Assembly: GCF_027533645.1 (NCBI RefSeq)
Contig: NZ_JAQAGY010000004.1
Location: forward strand, 248,001 to 312,000
Reading direction: 5' to 3'
DNA from: Paenibacillus caseinilyticus
GTDB lineage: Bacteria > Bacillota > Bacilli > Paenibacillales > NBRC-103111
DNA length: 64,000 nt
The notes below the pieces were generated by a model, which was not told where the DNA came from, did no database searches, and worked only from the letters and a program-made list of their open reading frames with translations. Of the stretch, positions 11,001 to 19,010 are shown piece after piece. The position numbers and the translations under genes are program-made. The first letter of the stretch is position 1, and each line of letters opens with the position of its first letter.

Positions 11001-11118
11001 AATAGCTTTTGTCATAGGCAGCGGGAGGAAGTTCACTCATTCCGTCCCGGCTGCCGGGATGCTCGCGGAAGGCAATCTCTGCGAACGCATCCCCGTGTTG
11101 TGCAGGCTGCACGCTCAT
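8026..11118 (-). CDS. Glycoside hydrolase family 2 protein
   Basis: A 1030-residue GH2 protein. A jelly-roll sugar-binding domain (FYRTEF, VYLNRKCIGSHEGFFAPF, LVVEVHNDYPM) is followed by an immunoglobulin-like domain ending in FGMRKFHMD. The TIM barrel has the acid/base motif SLINEPSR and the nucleophile motif CGEYGTEGL. A long C-terminal tail contains extra beta domains. It lacks the SGGVW and HFGNES-type sequences of classical LacZ, so it belongs to a divergent GH2 subgroup; galactosidase, glucuronidase and arabinofuranosidase activities all occur in the family. ATG 11118 is preferred over GTG 11136 because GGGAG lies 8 nt before it. No signal peptide is seen. Confidence 0.82.
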   Translation of the reverse strand: MSVQPAQHGDAFAEIAFREHPGSRDGMSELPPAAYDKSYFYPSAEAAPDGSEPSYETRLLAFREELESLREAYLPYMRSLIPPPRLQRRRQGCKQFQFRYQSGEDADFNRVLEGAGDWQQVTVPDFRGPTGENGRWTGFYRTEFTHEPVPEGKRVYLVFKGVDYKTVVYLNRKCIGSHEGFFAPFEFDVTDCLQRNNTLVVEVHNDYPMMGVGGTKLDGDKMYAATGPGWDDPYSGWKHCPPGAGIYNQVYLEERSAQFVQDVFVRPDVDGGFVEVWIDVFQTENGLKENFGLQLQIMPKNFEGPPVGPMTFAVAYAGPGLNYYRYKVDFPSFRLWQPDAPYLYTARVELLIDGRPVDGFDRTFGMRKFHMDESGPVKGTLQLNNRPVILRGANEMGHLQLCVMKEDYGQLIDDILIAKLANLNFYRITQRPVQEEIYDHFDMLGMMHQCDLPTFGFIRRSQFVEGVRQAAEMERLIRSHPSSVMVSLINEPSRTEKRRKGHRHLHRTELEAFFVASRQAIYVENPDRVVKNADGDYNPPTREGLPDFHCYNLWYTNNGISVGKMYKGFLPAIREGWKAGCGEYGTEGLDRFELMQASYPGEWLPASKEERWLPSRIHGAQTYALHGDWYAEQHTVGEWIKASQKHQALAARLMTDAWRRRADRVVSTAIHLLIDAWPSGWMKALVGVDRVPKPAYFTYKDCLVPKRVSLRCDRWKAYEGETLEIEAWLLNDTPEELDGCRIVATLRDDAGDYAHYEMAGTLAAATSRYAGTIRVTVPQTDDRRSMYVDACLIDGQGRRLALERFTFEAFARVSPACPKPAKVTAAESGARMLCTLLDLPAEPLAGEFTAADAPLLVTSHEAYTANRTQILEAVKAGGTAVLVLTGGADGTVWDLGDSSVKAAKLREVYTLACSPDADEGTFGWMKEDDFAYFYNLSQDRLDGIAGCWLDGEGIEPILWSYRSEGERDGKRRLPVAGSIALDQGRLFLICMPLAGRVGCNPTLDRLLLSMLGPKEEIMPCIPLAAEMGES

Positions 11119-11132
11119 CGGTCTCACTCCCG

Positions 11133-12779
11133 TCACTTCGAGGCAATATCAAACGCTAACCGGGTTCCTTCCTTATTCATCGCGGCGATCCTCACTTCCG
11201 ACGTGCCGAACCGCTGGGTCCAGCATCCCGGCTCGCCAAGGAAAGGCTCCGCGGCTTCCTTCACCTGTTCTTCCAGAAAGTGGTCTGTGACGATCCACTG
11301 CCCGGCTCCCCGCCGGCCGCTGACCGTAAGTTCCTGGGGGCAGCCCTCGGGAATCAGCCACTTGGCGATCACCACAACCCCGCCTTCTTCTGCACGGGTG
11401 ACCAACGCCCGGAAGGTCCGCTCGGACAGCGAGGTGCCGCCGGTTAGAATCAGGCCCGGCTTGCCAAGCGTCTCCCTGGTCACTTCATCGTCGAACACGA
11501 GCACACTGCGCGCAGGGTAGAACAGTCCGTGGACAGGAAAGCCGGCGGCGGTACGGCCGTTCTCCAGCGGGAATGCCTCCGGCGCCACCGTACGCTTCAG
11601 CTCATGCCGCGGGAACTCATAGCCGGGAATGTGCATGCAGCTGCCATGGGAGGGAATCGTTCCCCGGCTCAGCAGGTGCCAGATGTGGAACACGCTCTTC
11701 TGCGCTTCACCGGACTCGAGCGTCCGGCTGCCGAATACCCGTTCATTCTGTCCGTAGTTCGCGTCATCCGAGGCGATCACGGCGATATCCGCCTCCGCCT
11801 GCGAGTGGTTCCAGGACAGCGGATGGGCCGGAACGAACGAGCGCGTGAACTGTTCCCACACTTCGCCGTATTCCGTCTTCCGGAAGCCCTGCGGAGTATG
11901 CCTTAGCAGAACGTCCACATTCTCCACGAACAGGTGGCTCGGGCCCATCAGATAGCCCAGCTTCAGAGCCGATTCGAATTCCTCGGGGGAATGCCCCGGG
12001 AATCCGGGATAGCGGGTGAACCATTCTCCGGCGTCGGGTCCCCAGAGGTCGGCGCAGATCCAGAGGGACCGGCCGTACTGCTTGGCGGCTCCCAGCGCGG
12101 TCGCCAGCTGGAGCGATTGGAACGATTCCTTCATGATCTTGGGGCATAGATCCATGCCGGCCCTCGCGAAGGTATGGTACATCACCGGGAATACGTGCTC
12201 GCTGATCAGCGGCATGGGGGCCTCCGCCTTCCCGGCCTGCTCCAGCAGACGCTCTACATGAAGGCGCCTGTCTGAGACTGCATCCCCCACCCTCCGGCGG
12301 GAAGCCTCCAGGCTCAGGCCGTCGACGGAACCCCAGTGCGGGTACCAGCCATCCTTGCGGTACTGGGCGGCATTGATCTGCAGGTGCTCCGGCTCATCGT
12401 AGAGCAGCCCGATGCACCGGCCAGATCCTGCAGCCTGCACCGTGGCTGTGTCCGTCAAGTCGTACCGGTTCGTTCCCTCGGCCCAAGGCCCGTTAATGTT
12501 CCCGTATTCGTTGCCAAGGCATACATCGAGGCCCGCCTCGGCGGCATCCGACATGACCTGCTGTACGTTCTCCGCTTCCGGAATCACATGATGCACATAG
12601 AAGTCAGCTCCGAGATCCGACAGCGCCTTCAAGAATGCTGCTGGCTCCGGCCGGGGGTCCTGGGACGGAACGGGGCTTCCCGTACCCGTCCGCATGATCT
12701 GCTCCGACGCCTCGCCGGCCCAAGGGTCCGGCCAGCCGACTACCGGCCCTTGGATGCCGAGTCTCGGTTCATGCGCCAT
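11133..12779 (-). CDS. Unknown conserved protein, probable TIM-barrel hydrolase with GATase-like C-terminus
   Basis: I do not recognise this 548-residue protein. The N-terminal part alternates strands and helices in a TIM-barrel manner: LGIQGPVVGWPDPW, ADFYVHHVIPEAENVQQV, LDVCLGNEYGN, GLLYDEPEH and LWICADLWGPD. Acidic residues after strands (GNEYGN, LYDEPEH) would suit a retaining glycosidase. After about residue 380 there is a Rossmann-like segment (VLVFDDEVTRETL, PGLILTGGTSLSERTFRAL) resembling the glutamine-amidotransferase-like domain that follows the barrel in GH42-type enzymes. ATG 12779 has AAGGGA upstream and overlaps the previous gene by 11 nt. The position inside a glycosidase operon supports a carbohydrate role. 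Confidence 0.65.
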   Translation of the reverse strand: MAHEPRLGIQGPVVGWPDPWAGEASEQIMRTGTGSPVPSQDPRPEPAAFLKALSDLGADFYVHHVIPEAENVQQVMSDAAEAGLDVCLGNEYGNINGPWAEGTNRYDLTDTATVQAAGSGRCIGLLYDEPEHLQINAAQYRKDGWYPHWGSVDGLSLEASRRRVGDAVSDRRLHVERLLEQAGKAEAPMPLISEHVFPVMYHTFARAGMDLCPKIMKESFQSLQLATALGAAKQYGRSLWICADLWGPDAGEWFTRYPGFPGHSPEEFESALKLGYLMGPSHLFVENVDVLLRHTPQGFRKTEYGEVWEQFTRSFVPAHPLSWNHSQAEADIAVIASDDANYGQNERVFGSRTLESGEAQKSVFHIWHLLSRGTIPSHGSCMHIPGYEFPRHELKRTVAPEAFPLENGRTAAGFPVHGLFYPARSVLVFDDEVTRETLGKPGLILTGGTSLSERTFRALVTRAEEGGVVVIAKWLIPEGCPQELTVSGRRGAGQWIVTDHFLEEQVKEAAEPFLGEPGCWTQRFGTSEVRIAAMNKEGTRLAFDIASK

Positions 12780-13662
12780 GGCGGGCCGTCCCTTCCGCGG
12801 ATGGCTTCCCATGCCCCGTGCCTGGGGCGCCGTATGCCGCTGCGATCCGCTCGAGGCATTCCTCCACCTCTTCGGGCTTCGCATGCTCGAGAATCAGAGG
12901 CACGCCGGGCAGCCGCTGTGTCAGCAGCCCGGCATAGAGCGGCCAGTCCGCCTGCCCGGTGCCCACCCGCGGAGTCGTGAAGGTGCCGTCCTCCGCATAC
13001 AGGGCATCCTTGGCATGCGCCATCGGGCAGCCGGCACCGGCTGCGTCGAACAGCTCCGTCATAGCCTGCCGCTGCTGCTGCAGGTCTTCGCGTGTGAGAT
13101 AGTTGAACGGGTCCATCACGATCGCGAGCCCTTCCGTCCCCAGCTCCTGGAATATCTGTGCCGCCTGCCGGGGACTGCCAAGGACATTGTTCACGAAACC
13201 TTCGATGACCAGCACCGCTCCGTTCTTCAACGCACGGTCCCGCAGCCGTCCGATGATCCCCGTGAGCTGCTTCCAGGCCTCCTCCGACCGGTTCTCGGGG
13301 CAGTCACGCCATGAATTGGTCGGATGCAGGCTGCCGGTCTCCGTCAGAATATACCTTGTTCCGTAGTGGGGACATAGGTCGATCATCTTCTCGAGCTGCC
13401 GCAGCTTCTGCTCCCGCTTGGCCGGGTCCGGCTGCATCAGGTTGGTGTAACCGGATAAGCCGACCACGGTGATCCCTTGTTCCTCGAACAGCGACCGCAG
13501 ACGTTTGGCGCGTATCGGTGACAGCGGCTCATCGTCCATCAGGCCCAGCTTTTGTCTGGGATCGAGCTGGATGCAGGTGAATCCGTGCCTGCGGGCTTCC
13601 CGCAGCATTTCGTCCACTGTCATGCCCATATACACATAGCTCATAAAACCGAGCGGATTCAT
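12769..13662 (-). CDS. Sugar phosphate isomerase/epimerase-family TIM barrel
   Basis: A 297-residue protein of the xylose-isomerase-like / AP-endonuclease-2 fold. Support comes from the opening GFMSYVYMGMTVDEMLREA, the strand-end motifs TCIQLDP, GTRYILTETG, LVIEGFVNNV, LAIVMDPFNYL and MAHAKDAL, and the conserved H/E/D residues that normally bind a divalent metal. Relatives interconvert keto and aldo sugars, epimerise ketoses, or decarboxylate oxo-sugar acids. It is coupled by ATGA to a Gfo/Idh oxidoreductase, a frequent pair in inositol and rare-sugar catabolism. Given the apiose-like features elsewhere, it could act on an apiose- or rhamnose-derived intermediate, but that is inference. Confidence 0.8.
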   Translation of the reverse strand: MNPLGFMSYVYMGMTVDEMLREARRHGFTCIQLDPRQKLGLMDDEPLSPIRAKRLRSLFEEQGITVVGLSGYTNLMQPDPAKREQKLRQLEKMIDLCPHYGTRYILTETGSLHPTNSWRDCPENRSEEAWKQLTGIIGRLRDRALKNGAVLVIEGFVNNVLGSPRQAAQIFQELGTEGLAIVMDPFNYLTREDLQQQRQAMTELFDAAGAGCPMAHAKDALYAEDGTFTTPRVGTGQADWPLYAGLLTQRLPGVPLILEHAKPEEVEECLERIAAAYGAPGTGHGKPSAEGTARHGA

Positions 13663-14753
13663 GCCGTCACCGTCCTTCCGAGAATCTCGGACCGCTCGAC
13701 AACCCGGCCCTCCTTGCTCGACACGACCATGGCCGCCGTCAAGGCAACGGTCTGCAGATTGTCTTGAGCCGTCACCGGCGGAGCCTGCCCTTCCGAGACC
13801 GCGTTGATGAAGGCGATCATCGATCCGGCGAAAGCGTCAGGGAACCACGAGCCCTTGAGCTTGATCTCGTGGATGACATTCTTGTGCTTGTTCAGCGCCA
13901 TGTAGAGCGTATCCTGCGTGCACCACAGGCTGCCTTCCGTCCCGTCGATCCACCAGGTGTGGCTGTGCGAGCGGCTCGCTTTGACGATATTGTTGAACTG
14001 CAGCGAAGCCATCAGCAGGCTTCTTCCGCCTGGAGCGCCGAATTCCACGTTCGCCGAATAGATCAGCGGGTCCACCGCATTCTGGCCGGGCAGCATGGCT
14101 GTCGTACAATGCACCCTGGACCACTCCTCAGCAGAAGGGTTAAAGTGCCGGCACAGATCGATATAGTGGACGCCGTGGTCTACGATATTGAAGTCCTTCA
14201 TATTCGTCCACCACCGGCCGGCCTGGTCTTGGTACGAACGGAGCACATGGTGGAGGCTGTACACCTCACCGATGAGATCCTGTTCCAGCACGGTCTTCAA
14301 AGCTTTGTGGGCCGGAGCCCAACGAGCCTGCTGATTCACGCCGAGCACGATCCCGAGCCGCTCCGCTTCCTGCGCCAGCAGCTGCGCGTGCTCCGGATCC
14401 AGGGCCAGCGGCTTCTGGCAGAGCACCGGCCTCGGCGCTTCGGCGATCAGCCGCAGCACCTCAAGCCTCGGCTCCGGATGGATGGCGAGATCGATGATCC
14501 CCACATCCTCCCGCTCCAGTAGCTTCCTCACGTCGGTCGTCCAGAACGGGATGCCGAATGCTTCGGCCGTTGCGCGTGCGGCTTCCTCGTTCACATCGCA
14601 GCACGCGACTACTTGCAGGCCATATTTGCGGTATGCGGGCAGATGCGCCGTGTTGGCGATGCTCCCGCAGCCGATGATACCGATACCGTATCGTTTCCCG
14701 TCCGCTGTCTTCAGCTTGCCGGGCGCATAATGTTCGGGTCTGATGAATTCCAT
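13659..14753 (-). CDS. Gfo/Idh/MocA-family NAD(P)-dependent oxidoreductase
   Basis: A 364-residue protein with an N-terminal Rossmann fold (GIGIIGCGSIANTAHLPAY, near residues 22-40) and a C-terminal GFO/IDH/MocA alpha/beta domain (DFNIVDHGVHYIDLCRHF). The usual EKP motif is CQKPLA here, so the Glu is Gln. Family members oxidise sugars or inositols, and to my recollection D-apiose dehydrogenase belongs to this superfamily. ATG 14753 is chosen for the AGAGGTGA sequence 4-5 nt upstream. It is the first gene of the leftmost operon, immediately behind a predicted -10 (14775-14780) and an activator-type box (about 14798-14806), which leaves a leader of only about 15 nt. Confidence 0.87.
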   Translation of the reverse strand: MEFIRPEHYAPGKLKTADGKRYGIGIIGCGSIANTAHLPAYRKYGLQVVACCDVNEEAARATAEAFGIPFWTTDVRKLLEREDVGIIDLAIHPEPRLEVLRLIAEAPRPVLCQKPLALDPEHAQLLAQEAERLGIVLGVNQQARWAPAHKALKTVLEQDLIGEVYSLHHVLRSYQDQAGRWWTNMKDFNIVDHGVHYIDLCRHFNPSAEEWSRVHCTTAMLPGQNAVDPLIYSANVEFGAPGGRSLLMASLQFNNIVKASRSHSHTWWIDGTEGSLWCTQDTLYMALNKHKNVIHEIKLKGSWFPDAFAGSMIAFINAVSEGQAPPVTAQDNLQTVALTAAMVVSSKEGRVVERSEILGRTVTA

Positions 14754-14774
14754 AAGCTCACCTCTCTGCATCTA

Positions 14775-14806
14775 ACAATACACCGTTCCGCTCTAGGGGT
14801 TATAGG
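14775..14806 (-). promoter_or_regulatory. Promoter A with CCTATAACC box
   Basis: Reading the minus strand, the box CCTATAACC begins at 14806 and a -10-like TATTGT begins at 14780, exactly 26 nt later. No TTGACA-like hexamer is present; the box occupies that area. The same spacing recurs at promoters B and D. A weak second box (TCCCCAATC) can be read 22 nt upstream. It would drive the Gfo/Idh to NHL operon. Box recognition by the AraC protein at 27842-28759 is inference. Confidence 0.55.
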
Positions 14807-14903
14807 CGATTTCTGCTTAGATTGGGGAGCATTCGTGCACCGGGCGCGCAGGGTTGCCCAGACGGTCCTTTCGCGTGCTTGTCCAAACGTTTGTGCGTGG
14901 GGA

Positions 14904-15017
14904 GGAATGGGTATGGGGCTTCAGCCGCTCTTGAAGTCGTGTCCCATTTGAATTTCCGTAGTGGTAAGGACACGACTTCAAAGGCGGCCCGTACACTTTC
15001 CACCCCATACCCATTCC
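14904..15017. repeat. Nested inverted repeat, 114 bp
   Basis: Outer arms are 15-bp perfect inverted copies (GGAATGGGTATGGGG at 14904-14918 and its complement at 15003-15017). Inner arms are 21 bp with 19 matches (14924-14944 and 14968-14988), including a perfect 14-bp core TTGAAGTCGTGTCC. The central loop is 23 nt. The structure could be a miniature mobile element, a repetitive extragenic palindrome or a structured RNA. It lies between a terminator and a promoter and encodes nothing evident. Confidence 0.7.
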
Positions 15018-15146
15018 CTCTCTACTACTCTCTGCTTGGCTCCTACCTTACCAAGAACAAACCGAGATGGAAAACAAGCTCCTCCCCGAAATTTTATAAA
15101 TTCAATAGTAAGTTAACCGGCTTCGCCGTCCTTTAAGGACGATGCG

Positions 15147-15172
15147 AAAAAAGGACCACCTTCCGGTGGCCC
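15147..15172 (-). terminator. Rho-independent terminator after GH95
   Basis: On the minus strand, GGGCCACC, loop GGAA and GGTGGTCC form an 8-bp stem with one G-U pair, followed directly by six T. It lies 19 nt past the GH95 stop and would close the transporter operon. Confidence 0.85.
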
Positions 15173-15190
15173 TCCCATTGCATTGCACAG

Positions 15191-17551
15191 CTATACGGAC
15201 TCCCCAATCTGCTGCGGAGCAGGCTCGGACTGCGTCTCCGGCGCCAGCACGTACGACCGGCCCGCCCGGACCGCGAAGCGGGTAAGCCCGCTCTCGTCCG
15301 TGGTGCCGACTGCCGTCCCGTCCGCCTCCACCCGCAGGGGAGACAGCGGCTGCCGGCAGGCAATCCGGCATTCGCCGTCCCGGTCCGCCCGGATCACGCA
15401 GCGGACCAGCGCCCCCTCCGCCCATTCCAGGTCTACCTCGAAGCCTCCGCGAGCGCGCAGTCCGGACACACGGCCGCTGCGCCACGCCGGCGGAAGAGCC
15501 GGCAGCAGCGCGATCTCCCCACGGTGCGATTGCAGGAGCATCTCGGCGATCCCTGCCGTCCCGCCAAAGTTCCCGTCGATCTGGAACGGCGGATGGTTAT
15601 CGAACAGGTTCGGCAGCGTCGACTGCGACAGCAGCGCACGCAGATGCCCATACGCGTTCACGCCGTCCTCCAGCCGGGCATAGAAGTTGAGAATCCAGGC
15701 GCGGCTCCATCCGGTGTGACCGCCCCCGTTCTCGAGCCGGCGCTCCAGCGTGACCTTGGCGGCCTGCGCCCACTCGGGCGTATGGCGCACATGGATGATT
15801 TCGCCGGGATGCAGAGCGAACAGATGGGAGATATGCCGGTGGCCCGGATGCACCTCATCCCAGTCGCCCGTCCACTCCTGCAGCTGGCCGTGCCTGCCGA
15901 TCTGCGGCTGGGGCAGCCGGCGCAGCACCTCTTCCCACTTGGCGCGCAGGAGATCGTCGGTTCTCAGGATGCCCGCAGCGTCAGCGCATGCGCGGAGCAG
16001 CGAGTACACGATCTGGATGTCCATCGAAGGTCCGATGGTCAGCGTGCCCACACTCCCGTCCGGGCCGATGAATTTGTTCTCGGGAGAGGTGGATGGCCCG
16101 GTGACGAGGCGCCCCTCCTTGTCCTCGAACAAATAATCGAGGAAGAACTCCGCCGCTTCCTTCATAATCGGATAAGCCCTCTCCCGCAGGAACGGCTCCT
16201 CCAGGCCGAACCGGTAATGCTCCCACAGGTGCAGCGACAGCCAGGCGGCGCCCATCGGCCAGATCGAGCCCGGCATATAATTGCCTTCCACCTGGGTCGA
16301 GCCCCACATATCGGTGTTGTGGTGGGCGACGAAACCCCGGCAGCCGTACAGCTGCTCTGCGGTTTTGCGGCCATTCGGCCGCATCCGGTCGATGAGATCG
16401 AACAGCGGCTCATGGCACTCGGGCAGATTGCAGCTCTCGGCCGGCCAGTAGTTCATCTCCGTATTAATGTTGATCGTATACTTGGACTCCCAGGGCGGGG
16501 TGAAGCTCTCGTTCCAGATCCCCTGCAGGTTGGCCGGATTCGAACCTGGCCGCGAGCTGGCCATCATCAGATACCGTCCGAATTGAAAATACAGCTGGAA
16601 CAATCCCGGATCTTCTCCGCCCTCCTTGAAGCGCAGGAGCCTCGCATCGGTCGGCAGCAGCGACGGGTCCGGTCCCTGCACAGGCTCCTGTCCGAGATCG
16701 AGCTTCACCCGGCGGTAGAGGGAGAGATGGTCTGCGATATGCTCCCGCTTCACCGCATCATAGCCCTTGCGCTCCGCCGCCTCAAGCTGGCGTACACATT
16801 CGGCCTGCGGATCCTCCGAGCGGAACGACGTGCCTCCCGCGATGTAGAGCGTGACAGCGTCTGCGTCCCGGACAGCCAGGAAATCGCCGAAGGCATTGAC
16901 CCAGCCGCCTTCGGGCACCGCCTTGACGGCCATGCAGTAAGACACGCCATTCTTCCCGTTATCCCCGCACATGGCGATCGTATCGTGGGCAAGCTGCTGC
17001 GTGCCTTCGTCGAACGGCCTGCGGCTCACATTCATCCGAAGATTAAGCTTGGCTTCCGGCCCGCAGGTAATGCGGACGACGAGCACGCCGTCGACCGCGC
17101 TGGAGAAGACTTCGCGTTCGTGCCTGACTTCATTGAGGCAGTAGCCCACATGCGCGATGCCCTCCTCGATGTCCAGGTCGCGGTAGTAGTTCGAGATCAT
17201 TTTCTTCTCGCCGTCATGGTAAATATGAAGATCGCCGAGCGGCTGATAAGGACGCATGGATTTGGGGATCGACATCAGTCCCATCTGTGCCGCCTCTTCC
17301 GCTTCCAGCTGCTTTCCCTTGAGCAGCAGGCGCCGCACTTCGGGCAGGTATTTCCTCCCGTCGGGATTGTCCCCGTTCAGCGGACCGCCGTACCAGACGG
17401 AATCCTCATTGATCTGCAGGCGCTCCTGGTTCACCTTGCCGAATACCATGGCGCCCAGCCTGCCGTTGCCGACCGGCAGCGCTTCGGTCCAGGCGCGCGC
17501 CGGCTTCTCGTACCACAGTCTGTCATGCTTGGATGCTCTCCGTTGTTCCAT
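15191..17551 (-). CDS. GH95 alpha-L-fucosidase/alpha-L-galactosidase-type enzyme
   Basis: A 786-residue GH95 protein. The start [27 protein letters not shown] is the family signature and is also the N-terminal beta-sandwich. The catalytic-domain motifs are present: [10 protein letters not shown] (the Asn residues that activate water), [10 protein letters not shown] (general acid Glu) and [12 protein letters not shown] (catalytic Asp). GH95 enzymes invert alpha-1,2-L-fucosides or alpha-L-galactosides; both sugars occur in pectic RG-II and xyloglucan. ATG 17551 has GGAGGAGG about 7 nt upstream and overlaps the preceding gene by 29 nt. No signal peptide is seen. It is the last gene of the transporter operon and is paralogous to the GH95 gene at 33562-36051. 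Confidence 0.9.
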   Translation of the reverse strand: MEQRRASKHDRLWYEKPARAWTEALPVGNGRLGAMVFGKVNQERLQINEDSVWYGGPLNGDNPDGRKYLPEVRRLLLKGKQLEAEEAAQMGLMSIPKSMRPYQPLGDLHIYHDGEKKMISNYYRDLDIEEGIAHVGYCLNEVRHEREVFSSAVDGVLVVRITCGPEAKLNLRMNVSRRPFDEGTQQLAHDTIAMCGDNGKNGVSYCMAVKAVPEGGWVNAFGDFLAVRDADAVTLYIAGGTSFRSEDPQAECVRQLEAAERKGYDAVKREHIADHLSLYRRVKLDLGQEPVQGPDPSLLPTDARLLRFKEGGEDPGLFQLYFQFGRYLMMASSRPGSNPANLQGIWNESFTPPWESKYTININTEMNYWPAESCNLPECHEPLFDLIDRMRPNGRKTAEQLYGCRGFVAHHNTDMWGSTQVEGNYMPGSIWPMGAAWLSLHLWEHYRFGLEEPFLRERAYPIMKEAAEFFLDYLFEDKEGRLVTGPSTSPENKFIGPDGSVGTLTIGPSMDIQIVYSLLRACADAAGILRTDDLLRAKWEEVLRRLPQPQIGRHGQLQEWTGDWDEVHPGHRHISHLFALHPGEIIHVRHTPEWAQAAKVTLERRLENGGGHTGWSRAWILNFYARLEDGVNAYGHLRALLSQSTLPNLFDNHPPFQIDGNFGGTAGIAEMLLQSHRGEIALLPALPPAWRSGRVSGLRARGGFEVDLEWAEGALVRCVIRADRDGECRIACRQPLSPLRVEADGTAVGTTDESGLTRFAVRAGRSYVLAPETQSEPAPQQIGESV

Positions 17552-19010
17552 CTCGTTCCTCCTCCGCCGGTCCGCTCAGGGCTCCGGGTAATTTGCGAAT
17601 GCGCAGGGCCAAATATTCCTTTATCGGCAGGTCGATCCGAAAGCGTCCCTCATAGTCGCCGGGAAGCGGTTCCACCGTCATCTGCCAAGTATCGATCAGA
17701 TCCACGGTATAGCGGCCTTCCGGCAGCTCGAAGCCCCGGAACGCGAAGCGGTGCGGGCCGAAGTACTGCAGATAGCACTCCCCCCGGATCTCCAGCGTAG
17801 CGGCATCATACCGGTCGCTGTTGTAACGCATGCCCTCCGGCAGCTCCTCCAGCATCTGCCGGAGGAAAGCCGCACGGGCGGTGCTCTTCCCCAGGAAGCT
17901 CCCTCCGTGCTTGGACCAGAGCAGATCCCCATCCTTCTCCGCATACGCTTCGCTGCAGCTTACATAGCCTCCGCGAACCGCGCCTTCCCACAGGCGGCTT
18001 GTCATCTCTTCAGGCGTCAGGCTTGCTTCGGGATGGTCGAGGTTGCCCTCATATCCGGCGCCCTCGATCAACACCGGCTTGGCGTACGCCCGGGTATAAT
18101 CCGAAGCCGCCTTGACGTCCGGCGTCTCCAGGCTCACGTGCGTCGCCCAGGGCGAGCCGAAGTCCGCCTCGCCCGGCCGGCTCCGGACCGAACGCAGATG
18201 CCGTCCGCCGTCCTGCTCTGCGATCAGGCGGAGCAGCCGGTTCCAGTCGCCCGGCGTCCGGCCGGCGAAGCCTCCTGTATCTTCGGTTGCTGACCACCAG
18301 ACCGACCGATAGGCACCGAAGCGGGCCGCACAGTACCGGACATAGCGTTCCTCGTCTTCTCTGCTGCGTTCCCCAGCCCCGAAGACATCCGGACGCAGCA
18401 GCACAAGCTCCGCCTCGATGTGAAGCGCCGAGAGCTCGCTGATCCGCTGCTCCAGCGTCTGGAAATATTCCGGACACAAACGGCTGCCGTCCAGCCGGCC
18501 GTCCGTATGCCGTTCGAACGGCTCCGGCAGGCCTTCCGGCGCTTCATCAGCCAGCGGAAGGACAGTCATCCGCACCTTGTTGTACGGGGAGTGCCGAAGC
18601 GCCTCCAACGTCTCCTGCCGGCGCGCTTCGCTCTGCAGGTGCCACTGGCTGCAGACGGTGCCTACGGGGATGAACCTTGTGCCGTCCGCATAAGCGAAGT
18701 GGGCCTCTCCCCGCACCCTTACCGGGCCACGGTTCCCTGCAGACGGGGCGGCACAGACGAACTGCCCGGTCAGGCCGTCCAGCGCTGGTACGCTGCTCTG
18801 CGTCCGGTACGTCCATGTGCCTTCCACCTGCGGCATGAACCGGATCCGGCAGATCCCGTCACCGTCATAGAAGCCTTCGACTTCCCCGAACTCACTACCG
18901 CAGGAGAAGCTCGCCGACAGGGTTACATCCACGTAAGGATTCCCCTCCTCCGGGGCCTGCAGGAGCAGCTCGAACAGCCCCCAGCGTTCCACGATCGACT
19001 CCACCGTCAT
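17523..19010 (-). CDS. DUF5060/apiosidase-like/DUF5605 protein, catalytic motifs altered
   Basis: A 495-residue paralog of the next gene upstream. Residues 1-90 form a DUF5060-type beta-sandwich ([35 protein letters not shown]). The middle is an apiosidase-like (DUF4038) TIM barrel, and the C-terminus is DUF5605-like ([17 protein letters not shown]). Aligned by eye with its neighbour, the WWSLCNEFD motif becomes WWSATEDTG and the AKPIVIDEISYEGN motif becomes [14 protein letters not shown]. Both probable catalytic carboxylates are therefore displaced or lost. It may bind rather than cleave, or use a different mechanism. The ATG overlaps the previous stop by one base (TGATG). Confidence 0.75.
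   Translation of the reverse strand: MTVESIVERWGLFELLLQAPEEGNPYVDVTLSASFSCGSEFGEVEGFYDGDGICRIRFMPQVEGTWTYRTQSSVPALDGLTGQFVCAAPSAGNRGPVRVRGEAHFAYADGTRFIPVGTVCSQWHLQSEARRQETLEALRHSPYNKVRMTVLPLADEAPEGLPEPFERHTDGRLDGSRLCPEYFQTLEQRISELSALHIEAELVLLRPDVFGAGERSREDEERYVRYCAARFGAYRSVWWSATEDTGGFAGRTPGDWNRLLRLIAEQDGGRHLRSVRSRPGEADFGSPWATHVSLETPDVKAASDYTRAYAKPVLIEGAGYEGNLDHPEASLTPEEMTSRLWEGAVRGGYVSCSEAYAEKDGDLLWSKHGGSFLGKSTARAAFLRQMLEELPEGMRYNSDRYDAATLEIRGECYLQYFGPHRFAFRGFELPEGRYTVDLIDTWQMTVEPLPGDYEGRFRIDLPIKEYLALRIRKLPGALSGPAEEERDGTTESIQA

Larger units (their letters stand above)
14754..15190. other. 437-nt intergenic region
   Basis: This gap holds promoter A at its left end, a 10-bp palindrome CAAACGTTTG around 14884-14893, a nested inverted repeat at 14904-15017 and the rho-independent terminator of the GH95 gene at 15147-15172. 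Short reading frames here lack convincing Shine-Dalgarno sequences and overlap the inverted repeat, so I call no gene. Confidence 0.7.

Noticed and set aside
14884..14893. Palindrome CAAACGTTTG as a LacI-type operator
   Set aside because: It is about 80 nt upstream of the promoter A box, there is no LacI-family gene in the window and no second copy was seen, so there is too little to call it.
14800..15014. Small minus-strand proteins across the nested inverted repeat
   Set aside because: Two overlapping frames of about 65 codons share the inverted repeat, have no good ribosome site and start inside the hairpin region; not supported as genes.
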